A DNA stretch of 64,000 nucleotides from assembly GCF_001039005.1 (NCBI RefSeq), contig NZ_LDWR01000014.1:210875-274874 (forward strand). The letters run 5' to 3'. The position numbers and the translations under genes were made by a program. The stretch comes from Burkholderia cepacia (lineage in GTDB: Bacteria > Pseudomonadota > Gammaproteobacteria > Burkholderiales > Burkholderiaceae). Numbering within the stretch: position 1 is the first letter of the stretch; every line of letters begins with the position of its first letter. Positions 43,889 to 53,580 of this stretch are shown one piece after another. The notes beneath the pieces were generated by a model that saw nothing but the letters and a program-made list of their open reading frames with translations, had not been told where the DNA came from and made no database searches.

Positions 43889-44719
43889 ATGTTTGATAGA
43901 AGCAAAAAGACGGCCCTCGTGACAGGCGCCTCCTCGGGCATGGGCAAGGAAATCGCACGACAGTTGATCCACGATGGCTTCCAGGTCTATGTGGCCGCCC
44001 GGAACGTGGACAAGATGATCGACCTGGAGCGCCGCGGCGCGAGGCTGCTGCGCATGGATCTTTCCCGCGAAACGGAAGTCGTGGCGGCTGTCGATACGAT
44101 CCTCAAGGAAACCGGGGGCGTGGACGTGCTCGTCAACAACGCCGGATTCGGGCTGTACGGGCCGGTAGAGGACGTTGGAATCGAGGAAGCGCGATACCAG
44201 TTCGAAGTCAACGTGTTCGGCACGGCCCGCCTCACGCAATTGCTTCTTCCTGCCATGCGCGAAAAGGGAAGCGGCACGATCGTCAACATCACGTCGATGG
44301 GTGGCAAGATCTATACGCTGCTGGGCGCGTGGTATCACGCGACGAAACATGCGCTCGAGGGGTGGTCGGATTGTCTGCGGCTCGAACTCGCGCCATTCGG
44401 CATTCGCGTCGTGATCGTGGAGCCGGGCCTGATCGAGACAGGATTCGGCGACGTGGTTTCACGCGGCCTGCTTGCGCGCTCCGGAAGCGGCGCTTATGCG
44501 AAGCTGACTCAGGCCGTCGCGAAGGCCACGCAGCAAGCCTATGACAATGGACGCGGCACGGACCCAGCCGTCATCGCCAACGTGGTATCGCAGGCAGTGC
44601 GTGCTAAAAAGCCGCGCACGCGATACGTCGCCGGTAAATACGCGAAGCCGATGATACTGATTCGCACCTGGCTCGGCGACCGCCTGTTCGACCGCGTGAT
44701 CATGAGCCAGATGCGCTAG
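43889..44719 (+). CDS. short-chain dehydrogenase/reductase
   Basis: This is a 276-residue classical SDR with TGASSGMGKEIA (cofactor site), NNAGFG, and the catalytic YHATKHALEG. It resembles oxidoreductases acting on lipids or steroids by general layout; substrate unknown. It is followed after 66 nt by an AraC-type regulator. Nothing links it to secretion. Confidence 0.85.
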   Translation: MFDRSKKTALVTGASSGMGKEIARQLIHDGFQVYVAARNVDKMIDLERRGARLLRMDLSRETEVVAAVDTILKETGGVDVLVNNAGFGLYGPVEDVGIEEARYQFEVNVFGTARLTQLLLPAMREKGSGTIVNITSMGGKIYTLLGAWYHATKHALEGWSDCLRLELAPFGIRVVIVEPGLIETGFGDVVSRGLLARSGSGAYAKLTQAVAKATQQAYDNGRGTDPAVIANVVSQAVRAKKPRTRYVAGKYAKPMILIRTWLGDRLFDRVIMSQMR

Positions 44720-44785
44720 GATGGGTGCGCGTCCTCACAAGCCGGACATGAGCGAACGCCAGGGCTATTCCAGGCAGAGGCAACG

Positions 44786-45814
44786 ATGAGTGCAGTCATG
44801 GCAGACCGGTGCAAGGTGCCGCAGGCGTTCTGGCGCACGTTGGCGCACGCCGGCGTACCGCCGTCCGCGATACTGCGTCTGGCTCGGCTACCCGCCACGC
44901 TGCACTTGAATCCGAAGGCACTCGTGAGCACGGAGCAGTACTTCGCGCTATGGAAAGCGATCGAACAGCTTGCGCCCGGACCAAGCCTGGGCATCACACT
45001 CGTGACCCAAAGCGATACTGCGACGCACCCCCCTTCCATCCTGGCTGCATTCCATGCACGGGGCTATCGGGACGGCCTCGAGCGGATCGCACGCTTCAAG
45101 AGACTGTGCACGCCGGAGCAATTGCATATCGCCGAGGAAGGTGCCGACTGCACGCTCACCGCTGAATGGCTATACGCGACCGAACCTGAGCCCGCCATTG
45201 CGACCGATGTCACGTTCGCGATGTTGCTCGAGCTCGGCAGGCGGGGCACGGGTCAACGCCTGACGCCGCGCCGCGTGGAGTTCGTTCGCACGGGGCCCCG
45301 GCACGCGTCCCACCGCGAGTATTTCGGTTGCCCGATTCGCTACGGCGCGTCGCGCAATGCGCTCGTGCTGAAGTCGTCCGATCTGGACCGACCGTTTCCC
45401 GGCCACAATCCTGAATTGCTCGAGATGCTGACCCCCGCACTTACCGAAGCGCTTGGGGAACTGGAAGCGCGCAGCTCGATTCGTGAGCAGGTGAAAGCTG
45501 TGCTCAAGCGGTGTCTCGCAAGCGGCCGGCCGGAACTGCCGGATGTGGCGCGCGACCTCGGGATGAGTGAGCGGACGCTTCAGCGCCGCATAACCGATGA
45601 AGGCACGACATTTCGGGATCTGCTTGCCGAGGCGCGGCAGGAGCTCTGGCGACGGTTGCTCGCGGACCCGGCAGCGGGCATCGACGAAGTTTCCTGCCTG
45701 CTGGGCTATCAGGACACGAGCTCGTTCTATCGCGCGTTCCGGGATTGGGAGGGCGTCACCCCAAACCGGTGGCGCGAACTGAACTCACCGAGCTTTGCCG
45801 CCGAATCGATCTGA
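44786..45814 (+). CDS. AraC-family regulator with arabinose-binding-like N domain
   Basis: The 342-residue protein has a long N-terminal ligand domain (of the type seen in OruR/ArgR-like AraC regulators) and C-terminal paired helix-turn-helix motifs (DLGMSERTLQRRI, LLGYQDTSSFYRAFRDWEGV). GAGG lies before the ATG. It probably regulates the adjacent SDR gene. It is distinct from HrpB. Confidence 0.85.
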   Translation: MSAVMADRCKVPQAFWRTLAHAGVPPSAILRLARLPATLHLNPKALVSTEQYFALWKAIEQLAPGPSLGITLVTQSDTATHPPSILAAFHARGYRDGLERIARFKRLCTPEQLHIAEEGADCTLTAEWLYATEPEPAIATDVTFAMLLELGRRGTGQRLTPRRVEFVRTGPRHASHREYFGCPIRYGASRNALVLKSSDLDRPFPGHNPELLEMLTPALTEALGELEARSSIREQVKAVLKRCLASGRPELPDVARDLGMSERTLQRRITDEGTTFRDLLAEARQELWRRLLADPAAGIDEVSCLLGYQDTSSFYRAFRDWEGVTPNRWRELNSPSFAAESI

Positions 45815-46057
45815 AGTGCATGCATCTCCGGACGAGTTTGCGCCTCAGAGCCCCCCGCTGTGCCGTCGACTTATTGAAGGCAGCGCAGAGTCCGTCGGTC
45901 GAGGAGGTAGTCCACACCCGCGGGCAGACTGCGCTCGAGCGATCCTGAGATCCCGTCTGCAACCCGACCTGGCGTGCGTGATTGATGAACACCGGCCGAC
46001 CGCATGCCGTATCTGGACGGAGATATGACGGATTTTTCTCGAATCCCGGCCGAGCCT

Positions 46058-47053
46058 CTAGGCGTCGTGGCGCGCGGCGTCCGGCTCCAGCGTTTTCAGA
46101 TACGCGCGGGCGTCGTTGATTCCCGCAGGGCCGATATTCTGCTCGATCGTGTCGAGCGAATCGCTCAGCCGTTTGCGGACTTCCTGCCGGTCGCCTGACG
46201 CTAGGCCGTTCGACGCGTCGACGATCGCGTTGAACGAGGACTGCCAGTTCCCTTCGTTGAGCGCCAGCAAGAAGAGCTTCGGATCCGCGGCGAGCCCCTC
46301 GACGATCGGTTTGAGCTGCGCCGACGGGATGCCGCGCGTGCTGTTCGCGATGCTGGACAGATTCGTTCGTGCGTCGCGAAGCGAGCCCGGCGTGGTGGGC
46401 TCGGGGGAGCGGAAGATGGCCGTCTGCAGCGCGATCAGGATATTTGCCCGATTTCCCGCCGGGAGGGTCCGGGCCGCGGCAAGCGATTGGTCGAACACGG
46501 CTTGCTGTGCTGCGCGCGGCAGCGTGACGTTGATGAGGGTGGAAGCGTGATACACACCCGCCGCCGCGAGTGCCGGGGGGCGCATGCGGCTGAACGCCGA
46601 GATGCATTGCGCGAGCTGAGCCGTATGTTCCTCCGCCTGGACGGGCGCGATGCGCGTCATCGCCTCGGACATCTTCCCGCCAATCGTGAGGAAGAGCGTC
46701 TCCGGGGCGTGCTCGCTCGACGCCGGGATCGCTTGCGAGTCCGCGCGCGATGCGACCATCCCGGTCAGTCGATGCAGTTTGTCCAGGTCGGTAGTGGAGT
46801 CGATCTCGTCCCGCAACGTGCTGAATGAATCGACCGGGGAAGACGTGGTGCTTTCGGCCTGCGGTGACCCTGCGGCATCCGGCCTTTGCGACGTGCGGCT
46901 CGCCGGCCGCGTGCTCAAGCCGCCGAGCGGCCCCCCGGTTGCGCGAAGTTCCGTGGAACCGCGCTGCTGCGCATGGGGAGACGCGGGCGCTTGCCCTTCA
47001 ACGTGCGGTCCGGCGATCGGGCTTGGCGGTCTTGATCCGACAGGGAGTGTCAT
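46058..47053 (-). CDS. unassigned T3SS effector candidate next to hrcC
   Basis: The 331-residue protein starts at ATG 47053 with GAGG 5 nt upstream. The first 90 residues are Pro/Ser/Thr/Gly-rich (MTLPVGSRPPSPIAGPHVEG) and the rest is helical (DEIDSTTDLDKLHRLTG, PAAGKRTAP-free). There is no signal peptide or membrane segment. It lies beyond the end of hrcC and could be read from the same transcript. Upstream CGAA words are spaced by 21 and not 16 nt, so no exact hrpII box. No family is recognised. Secreted substrate or accessory protein, by inference. Confidence 0.55.
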   Translation of the reverse strand: MTLPVGSRPPSPIAGPHVEGQAPASPHAQQRGSTELRATGGPLGGLSTRPASRTSQRPDAAGSPQAESTTSSPVDSFSTLRDEIDSTTDLDKLHRLTGMVASRADSQAIPASSEHAPETLFLTIGGKMSEAMTRIAPVQAEEHTAQLAQCISAFSRMRPPALAAAGVYHASTLINVTLPRAAQQAVFDQSLAAARTLPAGNRANILIALQTAIFRSPEPTTPGSLRDARTNLSSIANSTRGIPSAQLKPIVEGLAADPKLFLLALNEGNWQSSFNAIVDASNGLASGDRQEVRKRLSDSLDTIEQNIGPAGINDARAYLKTLEPDAARHDA

Positions 47054-47197
47054 GATGTCCTCGTAAAATTGAATGATTCGTAGACCGAAGATACGTTCGT
47101 CACGGACGGTCGAACGAACGCGATGCGATCCGGTCGATCGAATTGCGCATGGATGTCCGCTGCCCGGCCGCGCGTGCCGCACGACATCCACCGGTCG

Positions 47198-49030
47198 TCA
47201 GAATTCGATCAGCCGCGGCGACAGCAGCACCAACCGTTCCATGTGGCTGTGCTGGTTCTCGCGATAGCGGAACAGGCCGCCGAGCAGCGGGATCTTCGAC
47301 AGCACCGGAATGCCGCTCTCCCCGTTCGACGTGTTGTCTACCCGATAACCGGCGATCAGCAGGCTTTCCCCCTGCGACACGACCGCCTCGGTGTTGATCG
47401 TGCTGGTCGTGATGACCGGAATGTTGTCGACCTTCTCCGAGGTCGTCATGCCGTCTTCGACGTGGACCTGCAGCTTGATCTGGGTCCGCCCGTCTTCGTC
47501 GACGACCATCGGCAGCACGCGCAGCGACGTGCCGGTCGAGATCGCGTACAGGTCGCCCGACGTGTAGCCCTGCACGCGGACATAAAAGCGCTTCTTGTTG
47601 TCCATCACGGCTTCGACGTTGTCGAGCGTCGCCACCTTCGGGCTGGCATCGATCTTCGCGAGATTGCTGTCTTCGAGCGCATTGACGCGCGCCATCAGGT
47701 AGCGCCCCGCATCGCCGAGCACGGCGGTCAGCGACAGGCCGGCCGGCGTCGCGTTGAGGATCGTGCTGCCCTTCGAATCGGTGCCGCTGAAGATGGGGTT
47801 CAACTGCCCGTTCGAATAGCTGTTGGCCGCCGTCGTGCCGGTGCCGGTCTGGATATCGATGTGGCTGTTGTGCGCGCGCCAGTCGACGCCGAGCTGACGC
47901 AGCGCCGAATCGTCGATTTCGATGATGTGCGCTTCGATCTCGACCAGCCGCCGCCGCACATCCAGCTGATCGATCAGCGACTGATACTGGCCGATGCGCT
48001 GCGGCAAGTCGCGGATCAGCACGGAGTTCGTACGCGGATCGGCCTTGATCACCGGCAGCATGCCGGCGCCCGACGGCACCGCGCCCGTGCCGCCGCCGGC
48101 GTTCGCGTAGCCGCCGTCCGCGCCGCGGCCCGGCGCCGGCGCCGGCGGCTGCGCGGCAAACTGCGGCGCGCTGCCCGAGCCGCGACCGAAGAAGGCGGGC
48201 AACGGCGGATTGACGCCGCCGCCGGCCGGGTTGAACGGCGAGCCGCCGCCGGTGCCGCCGGACGCATCGGTCATCGGCGTCTGGCGTTCCATGCCGGGCG
48301 TCATGGTGCTCGCGCCGAGGCCCGGGTTCCCGTCCGCATCGTCCTTGCCCGCGTGATACATCTCCGCCAGCACGCGCGCGACGCCCGGCACCGTCACCGT
48401 CTTGCCGTCGATCACCACGTCGTGGTCGGCCGCCCAGCCATGTTTCAGCGGGAAAATGCGCACTCCGGTGCCGACCCGCCGGTTCGCGTTCTGATCGAGG
48501 CGCGACGCGAGGTTGGCGACCAGCGCCACGTACTGGCTCGGGCCGGTCACCAGCGCCGCGCCCATCGACGGATCGTAGACGATCGGGAAGCGCTTGTTCT
48601 CCAGCCCCATCTGCGCGAGCGTCGAGCGCAATTCCTTCGTGCGGGCGAAGTCGAGATGAATCACCCGGCGTGTCACGTCGCCGGCGCTGCTGATCGACAG
48701 CACGCTGCCGTCGTAGAACCAGACGAACCCGAACGTCGACGACAGCGTATCGAGGAAGCGCCGCGGCGACATGTCGAAGCGGCCGGACACTGCGCCATGC
48801 ACGTCGCCGGCCACCGACGCGACGACGCCCTGGCTGGCTGCGAAATCCCGCAGCACGTCTTTCAGGTCCTTGCCCTCCACCTCGATGTGCACGGCCGAGG
48901 TCCGGAACGGCACGTCGGCCGCCAGCGCGGGGCGCGCGCCATCGCCGACGGCCAGGGAAAGGATCAGGCACAGTTTGAGGCTGGCGGCGAATCGCCTTCC
49001 CCACGGATTGCGACGCGAAATGACTGTCAT
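47198..49030 (-). CDS. hrcC: HrcC (SctC), T3SS outer-membrane secretin
   Basis: The 610-residue protein has a signal peptide (about residues 1-37), N-terminal ring domains (VEGKDLKDVLRDFAASQGV, FDMSPRRFLDTLSSTFGFVW), and a Gly/Pro/Asn-rich linker around residues 240-335. The C-terminal secretin domain has the conserved end VLSKIPLLGGLFRY. Secretins form the outer-membrane ring of the injectisome. It begins 80 nt after the hrpB stop, so it is probably read with hrpB. The long low-complexity insert is notable. Confidence 0.95.
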   Translation of the reverse strand: MTVISRRNPWGRRFAASLKLCLILSLAVGDGARPALAADVPFRTSAVHIEVEGKDLKDVLRDFAASQGVVASVAGDVHGAVSGRFDMSPRRFLDTLSSTFGFVWFYDGSVLSISSAGDVTRRVIHLDFARTKELRSTLAQMGLENKRFPIVYDPSMGAALVTGPSQYVALVANLASRLDQNANRRVGTGVRIFPLKHGWAADHDVVIDGKTVTVPGVARVLAEMYHAGKDDADGNPGLGASTMTPGMERQTPMTDASGGTGGGSPFNPAGGGVNPPLPAFFGRGSGSAPQFAAQPPAPAPGRGADGGYANAGGGTGAVPSGAGMLPVIKADPRTNSVLIRDLPQRIGQYQSLIDQLDVRRRLVEIEAHIIEIDDSALRQLGVDWRAHNSHIDIQTGTGTTAANSYSNGQLNPIFSGTDSKGSTILNATPAGLSLTAVLGDAGRYLMARVNALEDSNLAKIDASPKVATLDNVEAVMDNKKRFYVRVQGYTSGDLYAISTGTSLRVLPMVVDEDGRTQIKLQVHVEDGMTTSEKVDNIPVITTSTINTEAVVSQGESLLIAGYRVDNTSNGESGIPVLSKIPLLGGLFRYRENQHSHMERLVLLSPRLIEF

Positions 49031-49109
49031 GTGGTTTGCCGGCTGACTGGAAATTGATCGGGCGAACGCGCGGTGCGTCGCTGCGGCGGATTCGGTGGAC
49101 TCGGCGGGT

Positions 49110-50570
49110 TCAGCGCTTGAGCGTGTCCGACGGCGCTTCGTCGAACTGGCGCCGGTAGCCGTTGACCAGCGTCGAGCGGCTCTGCACGCCCCATCTCGCG
49201 GCGGCGAACAGCACGCTTGGCGCGCCCAGGGTGGTGCCGCTTTCGAGTTCCGCGCGAATCCGCTCCATGCGCTTCTGGCGAATGATTTCGGTCGGCGTCG
49301 ACCCGAGGCTGTTCTTGAACGCGCTCTGCAACGCACGCTCGGTCACGCCGATCTCGGCCGCCACCTCGCGCACCGACAGGTCGCTGCGATCGAGGTTTTC
49401 CATCAGGTAGCGATACGCACGCCGATACCTGGCCGGCAACCGTGCACCGACATCGTCGAGCTGCTCGGTCACGCGTTTCGCCCGATGGGCGAACGGCGCG
49501 AGCGCCGCCGATGCGTCCCGCAGGCACTGCATCGCGACGAGCGCATAACGGCTGTACAGCTGCGCCGCGTCGGCGTCGCGGCCCTGCGCGGCCCGTGTTT
49601 TCGCGAGGCAGTACAGCGATTCGAGTTTCCAGCGGCCTTGCGCGGCACGCCGGTCGGCGCCGAGCGGCGCCAGCATGGTTTCCGCGAGCTGCGGCGCGCC
49701 GCCGGCCAAGCCGGCGAGCGCGATCTCGATCCGCACCGCGTACTGATACGCATAGAGGCCGTTTGCCATCGCCCAGTTCAGGTGCGCGACCGCGGCTTGC
49801 GCGGCTTCGCGCTGCCCGGCGGCGAGACGCTGAACGTGGCCCAGATAGTCGATCCGGCCGCGCAGCAGCGGCGAGCGCACGTGCGCGACGGCCGATGCAA
49901 ACTGTCCGGCCTCATCGACGGGCGATGCCCTTCCCGCCGTCAGGCCCGACTGCCAGAACACGTGATCGGCCAGCTGTGCGGCGGTGCGGAGCGCATTCTG
50001 CACGCGCAGGTCGTAACGCAACGTGTCGATCAGTTCGCGCCATACCGGCAGTTGCGGCATTGCGGCATCGCCCGCTCCGGCCTGCGCATCAAGCATGACC
50101 TCGAGTTCGCCGAGCAGCCCTTCGGCCTCATGCAACTGCCCCAGTTCGAGCAGCACGCACAGCGCGCCGAAGCGCCCTTCCATCGATTGGCGGGATTCGA
50201 GCCGCGGATCGTCGACGATGGACATGAAGCACGACATCGCGGTGCCGAACCGATGACGGAAAAAGGCCTGCCAGCCGGCGTTCCGGCACGACGCGATGCG
50301 CAGGTCGCGGCGGGACGAGCGGATCATCTTCTGCGCTTCCCGGTACGAATCCTCCGCATCCTCGTCGATACCAAGCATGGTTTGCAGGTCGGCCTGAATC
50401 TGCATGCAGCCCGATGCGCTGCTTTCATCGTGATCGCATTGCTCCGCGCAGCGGCTCGTGTACGACATCGTCTCCGCGATCTTTCCGTCGAGCAGCATGC
50501 CGAGATGGTCGGGTTGCGCATCGTGACAGGCCAGCACCGAGACGAGCGGGAAATAGAGGCTTGAAAACAT
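49110..50570 (-). CDS. hrpB: HrpB, AraC-family activator of the T3SS regulon
   Basis: The 486-residue protein has the size of Ralstonia HrpB and Xanthomonas HrpX. The long N-terminal helical domain is followed by a C-terminal AraC-type DNA-binding domain (DLSVREVAAEIGVTERALQSAF ... DEAPSDTLKR). I chose ATG 50570 because GGAG lies 6 nt upstream, inside the alternative longer start at 50582. It lies between hrcT and hrcC as in Ralstonia. It should bind the TTCG-N16-TTCG elements reported in this window. Confidence 0.92.
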   Translation of the reverse strand: MFSSLYFPLVSVLACHDAQPDHLGMLLDGKIAETMSYTSRCAEQCDHDESSASGCMQIQADLQTMLGIDEDAEDSYREAQKMIRSSRRDLRIASCRNAGWQAFFRHRFGTAMSCFMSIVDDPRLESRQSMEGRFGALCVLLELGQLHEAEGLLGELEVMLDAQAGAGDAAMPQLPVWRELIDTLRYDLRVQNALRTAAQLADHVFWQSGLTAGRASPVDEAGQFASAVAHVRSPLLRGRIDYLGHVQRLAAGQREAAQAAVAHLNWAMANGLYAYQYAVRIEIALAGLAGGAPQLAETMLAPLGADRRAAQGRWKLESLYCLAKTRAAQGRDADAAQLYSRYALVAMQCLRDASAALAPFAHRAKRVTEQLDDVGARLPARYRRAYRYLMENLDRSDLSVREVAAEIGVTERALQSAFKNSLGSTPTEIIRQKRMERIRAELESGTTLGAPSVLFAAARWGVQSRSTLVNGYRRQFDEAPSDTLKR

Positions 50571-50712
50571 GTCGGACTCCATAGTGATGGATCGGGAGCG
50601 TCGACATGAAACGATTGCCGACACCCGCCGCCGGCGTATCGCTTGCGCGCCCGTTGATGCAGGGTGTCGAGCAGCGTGCCAGGCTATGGGAGCAATGTAG
50701 ACGAGGACGACA

Positions 50713-50728
50713 TGTTGAACATTCAACA
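50713..50728. promoter_or_regulatory. palindrome upstream of hrpB
   Basis: TGTTGAA-CA-TTCAACA is a perfect 7+7 inverted repeat 143 nt before the hrpB start, within a short AT-rich patch. It is a candidate site for the regulator that switches on hrpB (HrpG or another). No such site is established; this is from symmetry and position. Confidence 0.5.
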
Positions 50729-50816
50729 AACCTAACGCCACGCCCCGATTTGAGGAGTGTTGAAAATCCGGCCGTGTTTCCGCGGCTTCAGCAGCTTCAG
50801 CACAAGCGGCCGCGAT

Positions 50817-51632
50817 TCAATGCGCGGCCGCCCCCGGCCCGCGCGCGAGCTCGCGCATCTGTCCGGCGAACAGGCGCAAGTCGAGCTGATCGTGGATCTG
50901 ATCGACGAAAATTCCGCAGAACAACGCGAGGATCAGCACGGCCATCGCGCCTTTGATCGGCTGGCTGAGTGCGCTGAGCTCGAGCTTTTGCGCCGACTTG
51001 GATGCCAGGTTGGCGCCCAGGTCGATCAGGACCATCACGAACACCATCGGCGCGGCGAGCTTGGCGATCATCTGCATCAGCGTATCGGTCTGACGCAACA
51101 CGAACATCTCGAGGAAGTTCATGTCGATGGGCGTCCGGGCGGCCACCGGCCACCAGCGGTACGACTCGTACAACGCCTGCAGCAGGAACTCCATCCCGCC
51201 GAGCGACCAGAACGCGACGATCGCGACCTGGCTGAGCAACGTGCCCGACGGCGTCGATTTTTCCGAGCGCATCGGGTTGGTCAGCTGCGCGTTGTTGTAG
51301 CCGCTGAGATTGTCGAGATAGATGCCCGCGCTCTCCGCGACCCAGAACACCGTCGCGGCGGCAAACCCCAGCACGGTGCCGATCAGTGCTTCCCGCAGCG
51401 CGATCACGACCAGCCCGGTGCCGGCCAGCGATCCGGCGAAACCCACCGGTTGCGCGATCGCGATGTAGAGGCTGAAGATCAGCGCGACGCCGTTGCGCAG
51501 CGGCCCCTGCAGGATACCGTCGGCGGTCGGCGGGAACAGCGTCAGGATCACGAGGAGCCGGATCGAGCACACGCCGAGCACCAGCAGGTCCTGAACCAGT
51601 TGCGGGCCGACCTGCAGAAATTGATCGTTCAT
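50817..51632 (-). CDS. hrcT: HrcT (SctT), T3SS export-apparatus membrane protein
   Basis: The 271-residue polytopic protein of the SpaR/YscT/FliR family starts MNDQFLQVGPQLVQDLLVL and has six or so membrane segments. It forms part of the entry portal with SctR and SctS. It starts 2 nt after the hrpB7 stop. Last gene of the hrpB1-to-hrcT run before hrpB. Confidence 0.95.
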   Translation of the reverse strand: MNDQFLQVGPQLVQDLLVLGVCSIRLLVILTLFPPTADGILQGPLRNGVALIFSLYIAIAQPVGFAGSLAGTGLVVIALREALIGTVLGFAAATVFWVAESAGIYLDNLSGYNNAQLTNPMRSEKSTPSGTLLSQVAIVAFWSLGGMEFLLQALYESYRWWPVAARTPIDMNFLEMFVLRQTDTLMQMIAKLAAPMVFVMVLIDLGANLASKSAQKLELSALSQPIKGAMAVLILALFCGIFVDQIHDQLDLRLFAGQMRELARGPGAAAH

Positions 51633-51634
51633 GC

Positions 51635-52126
51635 TCAGCCGCGGCGCGCCAGCGCCAGTTCTTCCGCCGCTTCGTCCTCGGCGTCGAGCGCGATCTGGTC
51701 GAGCGTCCGTTCGAGCTGCGTCGTGCGCGTGCGGCACATGTCGATGCGGCCGCGGTTCTGCGCGATCGCGCGACGCGCATCGGCCACTTGCCGGTCTTTC
51801 GCGGCCACGGCGTCGCGCTGCGAGTCGAGTTCTGACCGCGTGGCCAGCACCTGCGCGTCGACCACCTCGAGGTAACGACGGCAGCCGTCGAAATCGTCGA
51901 TCGCGAACGGCTCCGCGCCGGTCATCATGCCGGCGATGCGCGCACGCTGGCGCGCGACGATCGCGTCGAGTTCCGCGAGCCGGGCCGTCGTGTGTTCGAC
52001 GCGCGCCTGCAGTTCCGCGTGCTCGCGCCGCCGCGCGTCGAGTGCGCCGCGCAGCTCGGGTTCCATTCGCTCGCGGCGCGCGCCCGCGCGCTTGAGCGCC
52101 GTAATCCGGCGCGAGATCGTGCGCAT
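51635..52126 (-). CDS. hrpB7: HrpB7 (SctO-like stalk protein)
   Basis: The 163-residue protein is almost entirely Ala/Arg/Glu/Asp and predicted coiled coil, with MRTISRRITALKRAG at the start. It corresponds by position to YscO/FliJ, the stalk that sits in the HrcN ATPase ring. Its start overlaps the hrcN stop by one base. Confidence 0.85.
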   Translation of the reverse strand: MRTISRRITALKRAGARRERMEPELRGALDARRREHAELQARVEHTTARLAELDAIVARQRARIAGMMTGAEPFAIDDFDGCRRYLEVVDAQVLATRSELDSQRDAVAAKDRQVADARRAIAQNRGRIDMCRTRTTQLERTLDQIALDAEDEAAEELALARRG

Positions 52127-53580
52127 CAGAACGTGCCTCCGCCGCCGACCTGCGCCAGCTCCATCATCATCGCCTCGGTATCGGCGGGGTCCGCATAGTG
52201 ATCGGTCCGCTGCGACAGGAACGCATTGATCGCGTCGATCTTCGCGATCGCTTCGTCGGATAGCGGATTCGAACCGGGCTGGTATTCGCCGACCTGCAGC
52301 AGCATCTCGACGTCTCGGTAGCGGGCCAGCAATTCGCGCAGCCGGGTCGACGCCGCGAGATAGCCGGGCGAGACGACTTGCGGCATCACGCGCGACAGGC
52401 TGCCCAGCACGTCGATGGCCGGATAGCGGTTCTTCGCCGCGATCTCGCGCGACAGGATCAAATGACCGTCGAGCACGCCGCGCACCTCTTCCGCGATCGG
52501 GTCGCTGCCCGACTCGTCTTCCGCGAGCACCGTGTAGAGCGCGGTGATCGAACCGGTGGCGCCCATGCCGGCGCGTTCGAGCAGGCGCGGCAGCTCGGCG
52601 AAGATCGACGGCGGAAAACCGCGTCGCGCCGGTGGCTCGCCGGCCGCGAGGCCGATCTCGCGGCCGGCGCGCGCGAAACGCGTCAGCGAATCCATCATCA
52701 GCAACACACGCTTGCCTTCGTCGCGAAAGTGCTCGGCAATCGCGGTCGCGACATAGGCGGCTTTCGCGCGCTCGATCGAAGAACGGTCGGAGGTTGCGCA
52801 CACTACCACCGAACGCGCCATGCCCTGCGGGCCGAGAATCAGCTCGACGAACTCGCGCACTTCGCGCCCGCGTTCGCCGATCAGCGCGATCACGTTGATA
52901 TCGCATTGCGCGCCGCGCGCGAGCATGCCGAGCAAGGTGCTCTTGCCGACACCGGCCGGCGCGAAGATGCCGATCCGCTGACCTTCCGCGAAGGTCGTCA
53001 TCGCGTCGATCACGCGCACGCCGGTCGGCATGGTTTCCTCGATCATGCGGCGCGTCATCGGGCTCGGCGGATCCGCGAAGATCGGCCGCGCCTGCGCGTC
53101 GTCCATGCCGAGCGGGCCGAGGCCGTCGATCGGTTCGCCGAGACTGTCGATCACGCGCCCGAGCAGCCGGTCGCCGACCTTCACGGACAGCGGCCGGCCG
53201 AGCCCGACGACGCGCGTCGAGCGCGAGACCTGCGTCAGCCGTGCGAACGGCGACACGAGCGCATAGTCGCGCGTGAAGCCGATCACTTCGCCGTGCTGCA
53301 GCAGCGTGCCGTCCGGCGCACGCAGCTCGCACAGCTCGCCGAGCTGCAGGTCGAGGCCCGCGACCTTGATCAGCGTGCCGATCACTTCGGTGATCTTGCC
53401 GCTTTGATGCACGCGCACGCTGGCGCGCAGTTCGCGTTCGATCGCGTCGGTCAGGTCGCGCAGCCGCGTGTCGCGCACGGGCGCAGTGCGTTTGCCGGCG
53501 GCCGGCGCCGCCGGGATCGCGGCCGGCGGCGCATCGGCGGTGTCCGCAGGCGGCCCCTCCGGCATATCGGTCAAAGCCAT
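52126..53580 (-). CDS. hrcN: HrcN (SctN), T3SS ATPase
   Basis: The 484-residue F1-type ATPase of the injectisome has Walker A PAGVGKSTLL, the Walker B stretch RVLLMMDSLTRFA, and the signature PSIFAELPRLLERAG. It unfolds substrates and strips chaperones at the inner-membrane base. A Pro/Ala-rich N-terminal extension of about 25 residues precedes the core. Overlaps hrpB5 by 10 nt and touches hrpB7. Confidence 0.97.
   Translation of the reverse strand: MALTDMPEGPPADTADAPPAAIPAAPAAGKRTAPVRDTRLRDLTDAIERELRASVRVHQSGKITEVIGTLIKVAGLDLQLGELCELRAPDGTLLQHGEVIGFTRDYALVSPFARLTQVSRSTRVVGLGRPLSVKVGDRLLGRVIDSLGEPIDGLGPLGMDDAQARPIFADPPSPMTRRMIEETMPTGVRVIDAMTTFAEGQRIGIFAPAGVGKSTLLGMLARGAQCDINVIALIGERGREVREFVELILGPQGMARSVVVCATSDRSSIERAKAAYVATAIAEHFRDEGKRVLLMMDSLTRFARAGREIGLAAGEPPARRGFPPSIFAELPRLLERAGMGATGSITALYTVLAEDESGSDPIAEEVRGVLDGHLILSREIAAKNRYPAIDVLGSLSRVMPQVVSPGYLAASTRLRELLARYRDVEMLLQVGEYQPGSNPLSDEAIAKIDAINAFLSQRTDHYADPADTEAMMMELAQVGGGGTF

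Noticed and set aside
47086..47118. Possible hrpII box upstream of the gene at 46058
   Set aside because: CGAA words are spaced by 21 or 25 nt instead of 16, and no -10 hexamer sits at the right distance.
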